Notes under the pieces: model-generated
Seen by the model: the letters and a program-made list of their open reading frames with translations, nothing else
What the model was told of the DNA's origin: nothing
Databases searched by the model: none
Program-made: the position numbers and the translations under genes
Part shown: positions 30,511 through 40,880 of the stretch, one piece after another
Layout of the letters: every line of letters starts with the position of its first letter
Position numbering within the stretch: position 1 is the stretch's first letter
Assembly: GCF_023898315.1 (NCBI RefSeq)
Contig: NC_064622.1
Location: 78,502,387 to 78,566,386 of the forward strand
Direction of reading: 5' to 3'
From: Schistocerca nitens
Lineage: Eukaryota; Arthropoda; Insecta; Orthoptera; Acrididae
DNA length: 64,000 nucleotides

Positions 30511-31592
30511 TCTTCTTGTCTGAACTCCTTATCGTCGACGTATCACATCGGTACAAATACCTCCCGAAAGGATTTCCTAATGTTTAAATTAATATTCACC
30601 CTTAAAAGACTTCTCTTTTTCGGAAACGTCTTTCTAGCTATAGCAGTCTGTATTTTACATTGTACCTGCTTCGACTATCGTAAGTTATTTTGCTACAAAA
30701 ATAGCAAAATTCATCTTCTAGTGTCTCGTTTCGTAATCTAATGCCGTCGGAATCGCATAATTTAATTCAAATATTCGATAACCTTTGTTTTATTTTGCTG
30801 GTGCTAATCTGATATTCTCTTTTCGAGACACTATCGATTCTTTTCAACTGTTCTTCCAAATCCTTTGCCTTCGCTGGCAGAATTAAAATCGCATCAGCGA
30901 TCCTCAAAGTTTTTATTTCTTCTCTCTGAAGTTTAATTCCTTTTTCAAATTTCTGCTTTGTTTCCTTCACAGTTTGTTCAGTGGAATAACACCGGGAACA
31001 TGCTAAAATTCTGTCTCACTCCCTTCTCGACTACCGCTTCCCTTTCATGTCTTTCGACTCTTATGAATGCAGCCAGTTTTCTGTACAAGCAATGGATAAC
31101 ATTTTGCTACCTGTATTTAATTCCTGTTTTCAGAATTTCAAAGAGTGTCGTCCAGCCAACATTGTGGAAAACTGTCTCTAAACCTACAACTGCTATAAGC
31201 GTAGGCTCGCCTTTCTTTGACTTATCTTCTAAAATAAATTGTGTAGTCAGTGTTGCCTCGCGCGTCTCTAAATTTCCCCGGAGCCCAAACTGATCATCCC
31301 CGAGGTAGGCCTCTACGAAATTTTCCATTCATCTCGAAATAATTCGTGTCAGTATTTTGCACCCATGACTTACTAAACTGGTAAATCAGTAATATTCAAA
31401 ACTGACAGCACCTGACTGTTTTTGAACAGGAATTGCTGCATTCTTCTTCACATCTGAGGAGTTTTGTATAGAATCGCATAAAAGACTTTTTGGAAATAAA
31501 AAAGAAATATCTATAATTCTGGTGTCAAGTGCGTCTTTTCACGTTACGTGCTAAGAAGAACTTTCCACATCGATGCGTGAAATTCGTGAAAA

Positions 31593-31830
31593 AAAGGAAG
31601 GAAGGAAGCTAAGGATTTAACCTCCCGACGACGACGTGATCATTGGCGACAGAGCTCAAGCTCGGATTAGGAAAGGATGAGGGAAGGGAATCGGTCCTGT
31701 AATCTTCTTTTCAGGATGTACCACCCCAGCATTTGTTATAAGTGATATAGGGAAACCACGGAAAATCCAGATCTGGATGGCCTCCCGTACAGGAGTCGCA
31801 GCACCTTACCAGTGCGCCATTTCGCTTGGT
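31593..31830 (-). repeat. tRNA-derived SINE (Ala-like family), degenerate
   Basis: Opposite orientation to 28660-28925. It begins near gaaggaaggaagctaagg, contains cacggaaaatccagatctgg, and the tRNA-like head lies at the right end (tcccgtacaggagtcgcagc, gtgcgccatttcgctt). Confidence 0.7.
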
Positions 31831-32342
31831 ACTCGCAGATCCAGCGACAATCAGGAACAAAACGCAAAGTTTATTTAGCCACTTCCCAGTTGAGGCAAGA
31901 CTAAACCACAGATAGAGGCCGTATGAGTTTCTAACACCTTAACAGCTCACGTACTTTAAAGTCGAAACTAATCAATTTATTTTTCTGCTGTTGGAAGTGG
32001 CCATTCATCCCGTCAGTGTTTACTGTCGCCACTACACAACTTTCGAAACAGTCAAATTGCAAACAACTGCTACTGTTCTGCGCATAATTTATCGAAAAAA
32101 GGACGTACTGTGGAAGGAACCCGTCTAATGCAAAGAACTAATTAAGCCATCAGTGATAACAAGTTCGATAATTTCTTGCCTGTTCACAGCAGCGAAAGCT
32201 GGAAAGATTGTCACTTACAGCGAGGTTTTGGCATCCTATCTTTACTGTCATGCAGCTGTGTGACAGCGTGGGATGGCAGATCGCTGACTGGGTATTAACC
32301 AACAATGATTTTGCCCGGCTAACATAACGGAGCCTGGATGAA
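31831..32342. other. Unassigned stretch
   Basis: No gene or named element recognised. Confidence 0.4.
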
Positions 32343-32354
32343 CTCCGTGATATC

Positions 32355-32547
32355 AAAAAAACGGCTCTGAGCACTATGTGACTTAACTTCAGAGGTCATC
32401 AGTCGCCTAGAACTTAGAACTAATTAAACCTAACTAACCTAAGGACATCACACACATCCATGCCCGAGGCAGGATTCGAACCTGCGACCGTAGCGGTCGC
32501 TCGGCTCCAGACTGTAGCGCCTAGAACCGCACGGCCACTAGGGCCGG
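32355..32547 (-). repeat. SINE, Leu/Ser-type head
   Basis: Minus-strand copy flanked by ctccgtgatatc (32343-32354) and ctccgtaatatc (32548-32559), a 12-bp duplication with one mismatch. Confidence 0.9.
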
Positions 32548-32840
32548 CTCCGTAATATCCAATTTCCTTATACCGTTGAGCGAGAAGACGCAATGGTCAA
32601 AGACACAGGCTTCAAGTTGCTGAATAGCTATCATTATTTCTGTTTTCCACGGTTTCGCTAAATCACTTAGGGTGAACGGTGATGTGTAGTTTACCTAATG
32701 AGCTGCAAACTGACAAGACGTAAAACTCCCTGGGATTTCTTCCTCGAATGCATCCAAAATTGAAAAAAGCTTCCTCAGTTATGAAAAGAGCATAGATTAC
32801 TAATATCCATACCGTCAGAACAGACTTCTAAAACCCAACG

Positions 32841-33332
32841 GTACCGACCGACCGGCGTGTCATCCTCACTCAAAGCCGTCATCGGATGCGGATACGGTGG
32901 GGCACACCGCTCTCCCGGCCGCTGTCAGTTAATGAGAGGTGGATTCAAAAATGGTTCAAATGGCTCTGAGCACTATGGGACTTAACTTCTAAGTTAATCA
33001 GTCCCCTAGAACTACTTAAACCTAACTAACCTAAGGACATCACACAGATCCATGCCCGAGGCAGGATTCGGACCTGCGACCGTAGCGGTCGCGCGGTTCC
33101 AGACAGTAGCGCCTAGAACCGCTCGACCACCCCGGCCGGCAATGTGATGTGGAGCTGCTACTTTTCATCGAGAAGCTCCTCTGTTGTCCTCGCAAGGGCT
33201 AAGTGCATCCCGCAGGCCAACGGTGCACGGCAGGCCGGATGGTCACTCATCCGTGTGCTATCCACGTCCCACAGTGCTTAACTTAGGTGATACGGCGGGA
33301 ACCGGTGTATCCACCGCGGCAGTGCAGTTGGC
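32841..33332 (-). repeat. 5S rRNA-derived SINE (SINE3-type), interrupted by a tRNA SINE
   Basis: The minus-strand head, 33332 down to 33214 (119 nt), follows 5S rRNA along its whole length. It starts gccaac, continues atacaccggttcccgcc, has the internal promoter boxes (aagttaagcac, A box; ggatgagtgacc, C box) and closes with gttggcct. The roughly 120-nt match includes both strands of helix I. The 3' body (about 33213 down to 32841) is unrelated to 5S and is split by a tRNA SINE (32948-33140), leaving a retroelement of about 300 bp. The changes and the attached body show it is not a 5S gene. Confidence 0.8.
32948..33140 (-). repeat. SINE, Leu/Ser-type head, inside the 5S-derived SINE
   Basis: Minus-strand copy with a small deletion in the body (ctagaactacttaaacc). 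No clear target duplication. Younger than the 5S-derived SINE that it interrupts. Confidence 0.88.
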
Positions 33333-33339
33333 AGATACT

Positions 33340-34400
33340 AACAGTAAATCTTAATTTTCCACTAGTCCTAAAAATGTAAAATTTATTTAATATGTATATC
33401 GCCAGGCACTACTAAACAAATAAGTCCTATTAGTGTCCTATTACAACATCTTACAGTTTTTGAAAATATTCACCCTCGTTGTACCACTGCTCGACGTATT
33501 GTCGTCTTTAGGAAAAATATATTTTTGCACTTATTTTTAATTTTCAGTGTTACAGCATATTCAGAAAGTTACTGCCTGTCGTAAGCGATACGTGGGAGTA
33601 GCATTCCGCTTGATAGGAAGATAGCCGAATACATAATGGTTGCAGATTTATCTTTCTTTAATTTATCTATTTTTCACGATTTTATTTTGCAATTAAATTT
33701 AATTCAAATTAAAAAAAAATATACCAGCACTTTCCTTAAGTTGTTTAGGGGTACCACAGAAAACCCTAAAACAGCATGACGGTACTTGTAAAATACATGC
33801 CTCCCTAACAAAAATCCAGTGTCGTAAGCCCCACTCATAGAAAGGAAGTATCGTAACTGTGTGATTAAGAACTGGAGAAAACAGCTGCCGTGTTGTTGTA
33901 CGAGACCATTAAGTAACTCTAAGAACTGAGTGAAATATACTCTCGAATGTATCATCGGTTATTCAAGTATAAATCTCAATTAAAGAAAATAACAGGAGAT
34001 CGTAAACTTGAATAAAATAAGTGATAGAGACCATTATCAATTAACCGAATGCTGAACGCAATCTCCGTGGCGTGTTGTCAGTCGTGCTTACACGCTGTTG
34101 ACATCATTCACTCAACTTTTGTTGAGTTTACATTGAATTACCCATAGCAAAATTATACCATCGTTTCCGTAGCTAATAACCACAATTTAAAAGTCACAGC
34201 GTTAGTTTATATGCTAAATGTACATAAAGCTTTTTTTCTAATTCAGATCTAGATGTTACGAATTAGATAAATCCATTATGGTGGCAGTTCCTGTGCTCAC
34301 TTTCTTCCTTTCTTTCAGTCACTTTCAGTGACGCTCTTTGTGCTCAAGCGCTCTTTGAAGTTGTGGCTTCAGAACATCTATTTACGTGTGATTTGTAAAA
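33340..34400. other. Unassigned AT-rich stretch
   Basis: No supported gene or named repeat. Confidence 0.45.
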
Positions 34401-34416
34401 CCGGGTTTTTGCAAAT

Positions 34417-34607
34417 GGCTCTGAGCACTATGGGACTTAACATCTGAGGTCATCAGTCCCCTAGACTTAAAACTACTTAAACCTAACTCCTAACTAACCG
34501 AAGGACATGACACACATCCATGCCCGAGGCAGGATTCGAACCTGCGACGTGGCGGTCGCGCGGTTCCAGACTGAAGCGCCTAGAACTGCTCTGCCACAGA
34601 GGCCGGC
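34417..34607 (-). repeat. SINE, Leu/Ser-type head
   Basis: Minus-strand copy with a 6-bp internal duplication (ctaactcctaac). Flanks ccgggtttttgcaaat (34401-34416) and ccggtatttgcaaat (34608-34622) look like a slightly decayed 15-16-bp target duplication. Confidence 0.88.
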
Positions 34608-35037
34608 CCGGTATTTGCAAATTCGGATGTGGCGTATTATGACTGTCGTACCTTACGACATAAATTTATGACATGCAATTGCACAAATTGCTTGTACGTT
34701 AGTGCATGTGAGCATATTTTTAAGGTTACTATTCAGACTTTCGGTCTGTCTTCCATTATCATCTCTACGTCTTCCTTATACGTTTGCATGGTTTCATTTG
34801 CTTGAGAATGGCGCGGATGTCGAATTTTCAACAGCATTGAAAGAGAAAGACAGGCGTGATTCGAACACAAAATCCTTCAACTTAGATAAATGTCACTATG
34901 ACTTCACATCTCTCAGTGCAATGCATTGCATGCTTGGTCGATAATAAGTTTCTTTTTTTTTAATTTTATGCATCTCCAGCCTGGTACAAGCCGGTTGACT
35001 TGATGTCATTTTCGCATCAATTTCTCTTCTTATTTTT

Positions 35038-35203
35038 TGAAGATAATGTAAGGAATGAGGACCTTCTAAGCAGAATCGCCAAGGAAAGGTACGCGTGGAA
35101 AATGGTAACTGAAAGAAGGGGTACGTGTAAAGGCATTAGGGAATAAATTCAGTGGTATTAGGGGCAGCCGTAGAAGGAAACCAGAGATTGGAAGCTATTC
35201 AGG
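35038..35203 (+). mobile_element. Short remnant of a second RTE-like family (3' coding end)
   Basis: The plus strand reads RNEDLLSRIAKERYAWKMVT, matching the position of NEEVLNRIGEKRSLWHNLTR in copies A-C but from a different family. It ends where the CR1/L2-like element begins. Degraded. Confidence 0.55.
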
Positions 35204-35205
35204 AA

Positions 35206-36495
35206 TTACATGTACATCTACATGATTAATCTGTAATTCACAATAAAGTGTCTGGCAGACTGGTCATCGAACCACCTTCAAGCTGTATCTCACTTAAATC
35301 AAGTTTCTCTTATTTTATTGTCATGATCATTTCTCCCTTTGTAGGTGGACGCCAACAAAATATCTTCGCACGCGGAGGGGGTGTTGCTGATTGAAATTTC
35401 ATGAGAAGATCCTGTCACAACAACAAAAAACCGTTGATTAATGATTGCCAACCGAGTTCGCGTATCATACCCATGGCACTCTCTCACGTTATATTACAAA
35501 AGCAGGTCCTCATCTTTGAACTTTTCCGATGTCCTCCATCAGTCCTATTTCATGCGGATCCCATGCCGCGCGGCAATACTCCAGAATAAGACGAACAAGC
35601 GTAGTGTAAGCAGACTCTTTAATAGACCTGCTGCATTCTCTAAGTGTTCTGCCAAAAAATCGCAGTCTTTGGTTTGCTCTCCCCCACCATTATATATGTG
35701 ATCGTTCCAATTTAAGTTATCCATAATTGGAATCCCTAATTGAATTTACAGCCTTTGGATTTGCATGATTTATCGTCTAACCGAAATTTAGTACTCATGT
35801 GGATGACTTCACACTTTTGACGACATAGAGTCCATTGGCACTTTTCGCACGATACAGATATCTTGCCTAACTCACTTTGTAATTGTTTTCAATCATCTGC
35901 TAACTTTACAAGACGGTAAATGACAGTATCTTCTGCAAACAGCCTAATTGGGCCGCTCAGATCGTCTCTTAAATCGTTTATGTAGATCAGGTACTGCTGA
36001 AGGCGTATCCTTGGAAAGAAACCAGATATTACTTTTGTTTTACTCGATCACTTTCTTTCAGTTACTACGAACCCTGACCCTTCTGACAGGAAATCACGAA
36101 AGCAGTCGTACAACTGAGGTGGTACTCCATAGCCATGCAGTTTAATTAGAAGTCGCTTGCGAGGAACGATGTCAAATGCCTTCTGGAAATTTAAAAGTAT
36201 GGGATCAGTTTGAGGTCCCCTGTCGATGCTTTCATTACTTCGTCATAATGAAGAGCTAACTGTGTTTCCCGAACGCGCGTAAGCCGTTTATCAATAAATC
36301 GTTTTCTTACAGCTAATTTGTAATGTTCGAAAGCAGTATATGTTCCAAAATCCTACTGCAAACCGACGTTAGTGATATGAGTCTGGGGTATGGATGTAAC
36401 CTGTGCAACTTCCCAGTCTTCAAGTACAGATCTTTCGACGAGCGAGCGGCTACGGATGGTGTTGTTATATCAGCATACTTCAAATGGAAGTTCTT
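35206..36495 (-). mobile_element. CR1/L2-like non-LTR retrotransposon, old 5'-truncated copy
   Basis: The 3' end at the left has a short repeat tail (acatgtacatctacatg). Minus-strand coding remnants cover reverse transcriptase and the C-terminal region; the clearest is LISLTSVCSRILEHILLSNI (about 36330-36390). The same family occurs, better preserved, at 61358-61925 (both share a stretch like tttctcttattttattntga). Riddled with frameshifts. Confidence 0.75.
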
Positions 36496-36875
36496 GCGGA
36501 CGTTGGTCTTAAATATTACTCTGAGGAAAAGGGGTAGGACAGCATCAACGATGAAATTATCAACAGTGGTTAGCATTATTCAAAACAACTTAAACAGCCA
36601 TCAATCTAATGAAACTGGCAATGTAACAGGCAGAACAATTTTAATTAATTTCTGGTTCCTAGCCCGTCGTGCGGAGTACGATTTGTCAAATTCTATTGTT
36701 TTCAACGTAATGGAGGAAAGTCGTTCGCGTATTTGCCTGTAAATAGCGTTAACATAATTCTGTGTGTTATCGTGTTTTCACAGTCTATCGTCTTTTCTAA
36801 GTCAGAACTTGGGGACCAGCCCAGCATTTGGCTAAACGAGTGTAGAAAACTGCCTAAAAACCGCTCTCAGGTTGC

Positions 36876-36935
36876 CCGGCGTACCAGATCAACGGTTGTT
36901 AATCCGTTTCGCAGGTTCGAACCTGGTCTGGCATA
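36876..36935 (+). repeat. tRNA-Asn-like sequence
   Basis: Contains an anticodon stem-loop acggttgttaatccgt (loop ttgttaa, anticodon GTT) and a T arm caggttcgaacctg, ending ggtctggca. The 5' part is poor: no convincing D arm or pairing acceptor stem, so a SINE head or tRNA fragment is likelier than a functional tRNA gene. Confidence 0.4.
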
Positions 36936-36939
36936 TCTT

Positions 36940-38337
36940 CCTGCCTCGCAAGCTAGCACACTACACTCCAAGCAATACGAGAAGATGAGAAAAATGTATA
37001 TACTGTTCCAAAGCATTTACATAAGTGTTCGACGTGTTACATGATCAACTAATTGTTTACCGATTCATCAGTTTTAAGATAATTCTCATTTATTGTTCAG
37101 CCTCAGTTGCACGTTGTTAAGTAAATTATATGTTTCGATTACTCAGGATCATCTTCAGATCTACGAGTAAGTTGCTACATCAGCAACCCGTCTTGTCTAC
37201 TCAGAGCCACATATCAGATGTTTGTTGAACATGCTACCATCACAATTCATCGGCAGACGTCGATTGCGACAAGACACTCCTGATAAAGCGAAATGCGTGC
37301 CACGTTGTCACTACGTGGCAGTATGGTGTACCTTACAGTTTCTTCTTTAATGTCATGTTTCATAGGATCAGGACGCTGGGTTTGCACACATGTGGAGAAA
37401 AAAAGAGCCATCAGTAAGTGAGAAGTTCCACGTTATGTCTTCAGACTACACTTGCCTACGACTTTGCCGAGTGCTTGGGCAGACATCAAAACAGCAAGCT
37501 ACTGAGACTGTTCAATGAGCGTAACACATTTCTTAACAGCAGCTGTGGCGGTTTTCTGCATGTACCTTATACCACTTCTGTTTATCAATGGTATTTAAAT
37601 TCTGTCTGTGCAGCTACTAGAAACTGCATATCTATTCAACACACGCGTTTCGTTTTATTGATATAAAACATCGTCAGTGGTCTGCAATGGAATGTATTCA
37701 CATTTTTTGTTTGCTTTCTACATCTGTGATTTTTTAGTTACTTATTTTATAACCGATTTTTGCTTTCATCAGTTGATGCCTGGTTGCACAGTTTTGAGCT
37801 ATTCCTTCGTTTCGCACCATTACGTTTGTTTGTAGCACCACACGTTTATTGATGTGATACACAAGACAAGAGCACCAACAGTGTTTGTTTGCATACTGTT
37901 GGCTAAAAGTATTTTTGTGTATGTAGTGTTCCGCGTTTAAGCGCTGACTTTGGTTTTCAATTGATCTAAAAATGTTTTCATCTGTGGTTTGCTATATGTT
38001 TGTTATAGCATTTTAATCACGGTAACATGTGTTTAGTTAATAGGTAAGTGAAATAAAGAAGTAGTGTGAGAGCGGAAGATTCAAATAGAGAGTAGGTGAG
38101 AGGCGAGGGGCTGTGATAAATACAGAATGCTGAACAGTAAACGCAAAGCAGGCGTTTATGGATAACTGGCGATGTAGCCTACCGCCTATTTCATTCAAAT
38201 TTATAATCTGCCGTGACTTTAATTAATTTTGATTTTGATTTGGATACATTCTAGAGTATATTTCATTAATCTTTTACAGTATAGTCTTGTAAAAGTGTAA
38301 GTGAATTGATGAAGAGTGATGATGAGATGGGGAGAAG

Positions 38338-38393
<56 letters not shown>

Positions 38394-38807
38394 CAACTAC
38401 GGACACAAACGCCACATACACACGAATTCATTTCTTCAAGCTTCTATGAGCTGATAATTGTCCAAAGTCGATAATTAGTTAGTTACATGTTCCGTACATC
38501 ACCCGAACGATTCTTTTGTCGAAATGTGGAACGAGTCGTTTTACAGGATACGTATATATGATTGGTGTTAATATTAATGAAATCTACGAATACCAGTCAC
38601 TGAATGCTGGCCCCTACTTTGACTGGACCAGAAGTGGAATTCTTCATACATGCCGGTCAAAGGGCCTGAAGATGGCGTAATGTAGCGTTGAAAATGGTTG
38701 CACAAATAAAATAAAAGTGGAAATTTAAACGGCTGAAGGTGTTTCGATTTGACGTTTTATAATGAACAGCCGAGGTATCGCAACCATCTTGTACAAAGAT
38801 GAACTTA
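36940..38807. other. Unassigned AT-rich stretch with an AG microsatellite
   Basis: Only simple sequence is recognisable (38340-38390). No supported gene. Confidence 0.45.
38340..38390. repeat. (AG)n microsatellite
   Basis: About 25 uninterrupted AG units. The serine/leucine-repeat frame over it on the minus strand is an artefact of the repeat. Confidence 0.97.
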
Positions 38808-38822
38808 CAGTGACATTATTAT

Positions 38823-39013
38823 GTGTGTGTGAAATCTTATGGGACTTAACTGCTAAGGTCATGAGTCCCTAGGCTTACACACTACTTAACCTAAATTATC
38901 CTAAGGACAAACACACACATACCCATGCCCGAGGGAGGACTCGAACCTCCGCCGGGACCAGCCGCACAGTCCATGACTGCAGCGGCACAGACCGCTCGGC
39001 TAATCCCGCGCAG
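38823..39013 (-). repeat. Second-type SINE (gcgcgggattagccgagcgg head)
   Basis: Minus-strand copy flanked by cagtgacattattat (38808-38822 and 39014-39028), a 15-bp duplication. The head (right end, cggctaatcccgcgc) and 3' end (tgtgtgaaatcttatgggac) differ from the main family. The middle (aactgctaaggtcatgagtccctagg, abbreviated in the body as ggactcatgacctta) is clearly related. Confidence 0.9.
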
Positions 39014-39028
39014 CAGTGACATTATTAT

Positions 39029-39394
39029 TCTTCGTCCTACTCATGCAACTGCACTTAATTATTTTTACTGGCAACCAGTTTTAAATTAGAAGTTCGTCAG
39101 TGGAGTAGGAGTTGCCCAGAAAAAAGATTTTAAATTATATTTAAAACTTGCTTCACTATCTGTCGGACATTTTATATTATTGTGCAGAAATAAAAAATTT
39201 TCGTTGCTGCATATTGAACTCCTCTCTGAGCCACTGACATTTCTAAAAGTGGGTAATAAAGGTCATTTGTCCCTCTACTGTTGTAGGAATGGACATCACT
39301 GTGTTTTCAACCATCGTAGCGTTTGCTGCTACAGTAACATTGGCCTTTCTCTGTCACGACTATTCACTGTTGCTTTCAAACACTGCTGCCGATA
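39029..39394. other. Unassigned stretch
   Basis: No gene recognised between the SINE and the GC-rich island. Confidence 0.4.
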
Positions 39395-40130
39395 CCCCCA
39401 AAGGACCACAGAGGCGGCCGGTCGGCCTACTGCAGCTCTGGACGGATTGATGAGTGCCGAGCTGCTGTCACTTACGGTCCGGCACGCAGATGTAGTCGAC
39501 AAATAGCCATTCGCGTGTGCTCTCTCGATACTGGATACGAGCCCCGTGGAGCTGAAGTGAATTCTAATAAACGGAGGCACAAGACGAATTTACGGCCCTG
39601 TCGTTAGAGCCGGCATTTTCAGTATATCGATGGGAGGTTCAGGTGCGAGGCGGCGGCGACGGCGGCGGCGGGGGCGGTTGTCGGCTGCCGCTGAGCGGCG
39701 GCGGTGCGCGGGGGTGTGACTCAACTGTTGCTGCGGCTCCGTATAAAAAGCCGAGACCGGCAGTTCGCAGCTCGCACCTGCTGTGACCGTGCGCGGCGCA
39801 CCTCCCGAATTCCGTAGCCTGGTCATTCACCGCCAGACAGCTGGCCGGCCGCGCTTCAATACTTTTCCGCACTCCCTACAATAACCACCCTCTCCCCACA
39901 CCCCGATCTGCAGGGTAACTACCACTCTTCATCCCCTCCCCTCACCCCTCAACACTCCCTTCGCGCCTCGTCCCTGCAGTCCACGACCCTCGCGCAGCCC
40001 TTTTCTTCAGCAAGGGCAGTAGGGCTCGCTCCCCTGAACAACCTGCAACCTGCAGTTCCGCAGTTCTCATGGCTCTCGGTTCTAAAAAGGGATCGCGTAA
40101 ACCCAAAGCGCACTTCCTAGTGAATATCGT
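39395..40130. other. GC-rich island with a candidate core promoter
   Basis: Strong rise in GC and CpG (around 39650-39710, cggcggcgacggcggcggcg), bounded by AT-rich DNA. It includes a TATA box at 39742 and, at 40069, ATG in good context (MALGSKKGSRKPKAHFL), which ends at a weak potential donor. No recognisable protein domain. Probably the 5' region of a host gene, but the transcript is not identifiable from sequence. Confidence 0.4.
39742..39748 (+). promoter_or_regulatory. Candidate TATA box
   Basis: tataaaa in ctccgtataaaaagccgaga. About 30 bp downstream lies cgcagctcgcacc, and a CAGT-type initiator (cggcagttcg) lies 20 bp downstream. The location in a CpG-rich island supports a promoter on the plus strand. 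Confidence 0.35.
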
Positions 40131-40189
40131 TGTCATCAGAGGTTGGGAATTTATTCAGTTTTCATGAACTCCGAATAGAAAAACATGTG

Positions 40190-40880
40190 TTACATTACGT
40201 GACAATTTTTTATGAAAATTCCGTATTATGTAAAACACTACAGCAGATGACAGCTATTCCGTGACTGAATGAATGTTAACAAATTCACTGCTTGTACAAC
40301 AAATTTCCTCAAAGGTGCTATTCTAAGATGCTCTTTCAAATGTTAGGTAAATAAATGAAGCAGATGTAACTCTAAATAACCACCATAGTCCATGAAAATG
40401 AAGAAGCCCAGATCGCGTTGAAACTAAATATAGCTATAAAATATCCAGATGTATCAACTAATTTGAAACGTGAAAGTGCCAGTCACGAGGAAATTACTTG
40501 TAACAGCTTTAGGCAAGGCACACTTATTTATCATCCTCTCAGCGTGATATATTGTTATGAAAATTCCACATTATGCAAAACACTGGAGCGCACGACAAAT
40601 CTTCCGTGCCCGAATGAGGAGCATAGTACGAAATTCACTATTCCGTCTGACTGTCTATTCTATGACGTCCCTCCACTGTTTGGTAATTAATTGAAGGAGA
40701 TGTAACACTCGAAATACAACGTAGTCTGTTAAAATGAAGTAGTAGCTCCAAAAGTCGTTGAATTTAAACAGAACAATGTAATGTCGCAACTTGATTTTTG
40801 ATATTTAAAACCTAAAAGACGAAACGTTTGTCAATAATTTTATGTAAAACACCGTTATTTATCATTGCTTTAACGTTTTC
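40190..40880. repeat. Diverged tandem repeat, period about 345 bp
   Basis: Unit 1 (from 40190) and unit 2 (from 40535) share tatgaaaattccnnattatg (40211 and 40556), aaattcact, and gatgtaac(t/a)ct followed by a shared tail (40363 and 40699). A third partial unit is suggested by caccgttatttatcat (40851) against cacacttatttatcat (40521). Identity is modest, so the duplication is old. Confidence 0.6.

Larger units (their letters stand above)
29940..31480 (-). mobile_element. RTE-like retrotransposon copy D, old
   Basis: Minus-strand copy of the same family as A-C. The 3' end is a decayed CAA tail (29948-29990, gttgctgttgttttgtctgt). Coding remnants include GDDQFGLRGNLETREATLTT (about 31290), the catalytic-box region RIADAILILPAKAKDLEEQL (30767-30970; FADD changed to IADA) and SNYAEIKRLPQDRLAW (about 29990-30050). 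Many frameshifts. A SINE and a 32-bp tandem duplication lie inside. More diverged than A-C. Confidence 0.82.

Noticed and set aside
33214-33332. Genuine 5S rRNA gene
   Set aside because: Several substitutions and continuation into a non-5S body rather than a T-run terminator point to a SINE.
38219-38431. Serine/leucine repeat protein on the minus strand
   Set aside because: It is the translation of an AG microsatellite.
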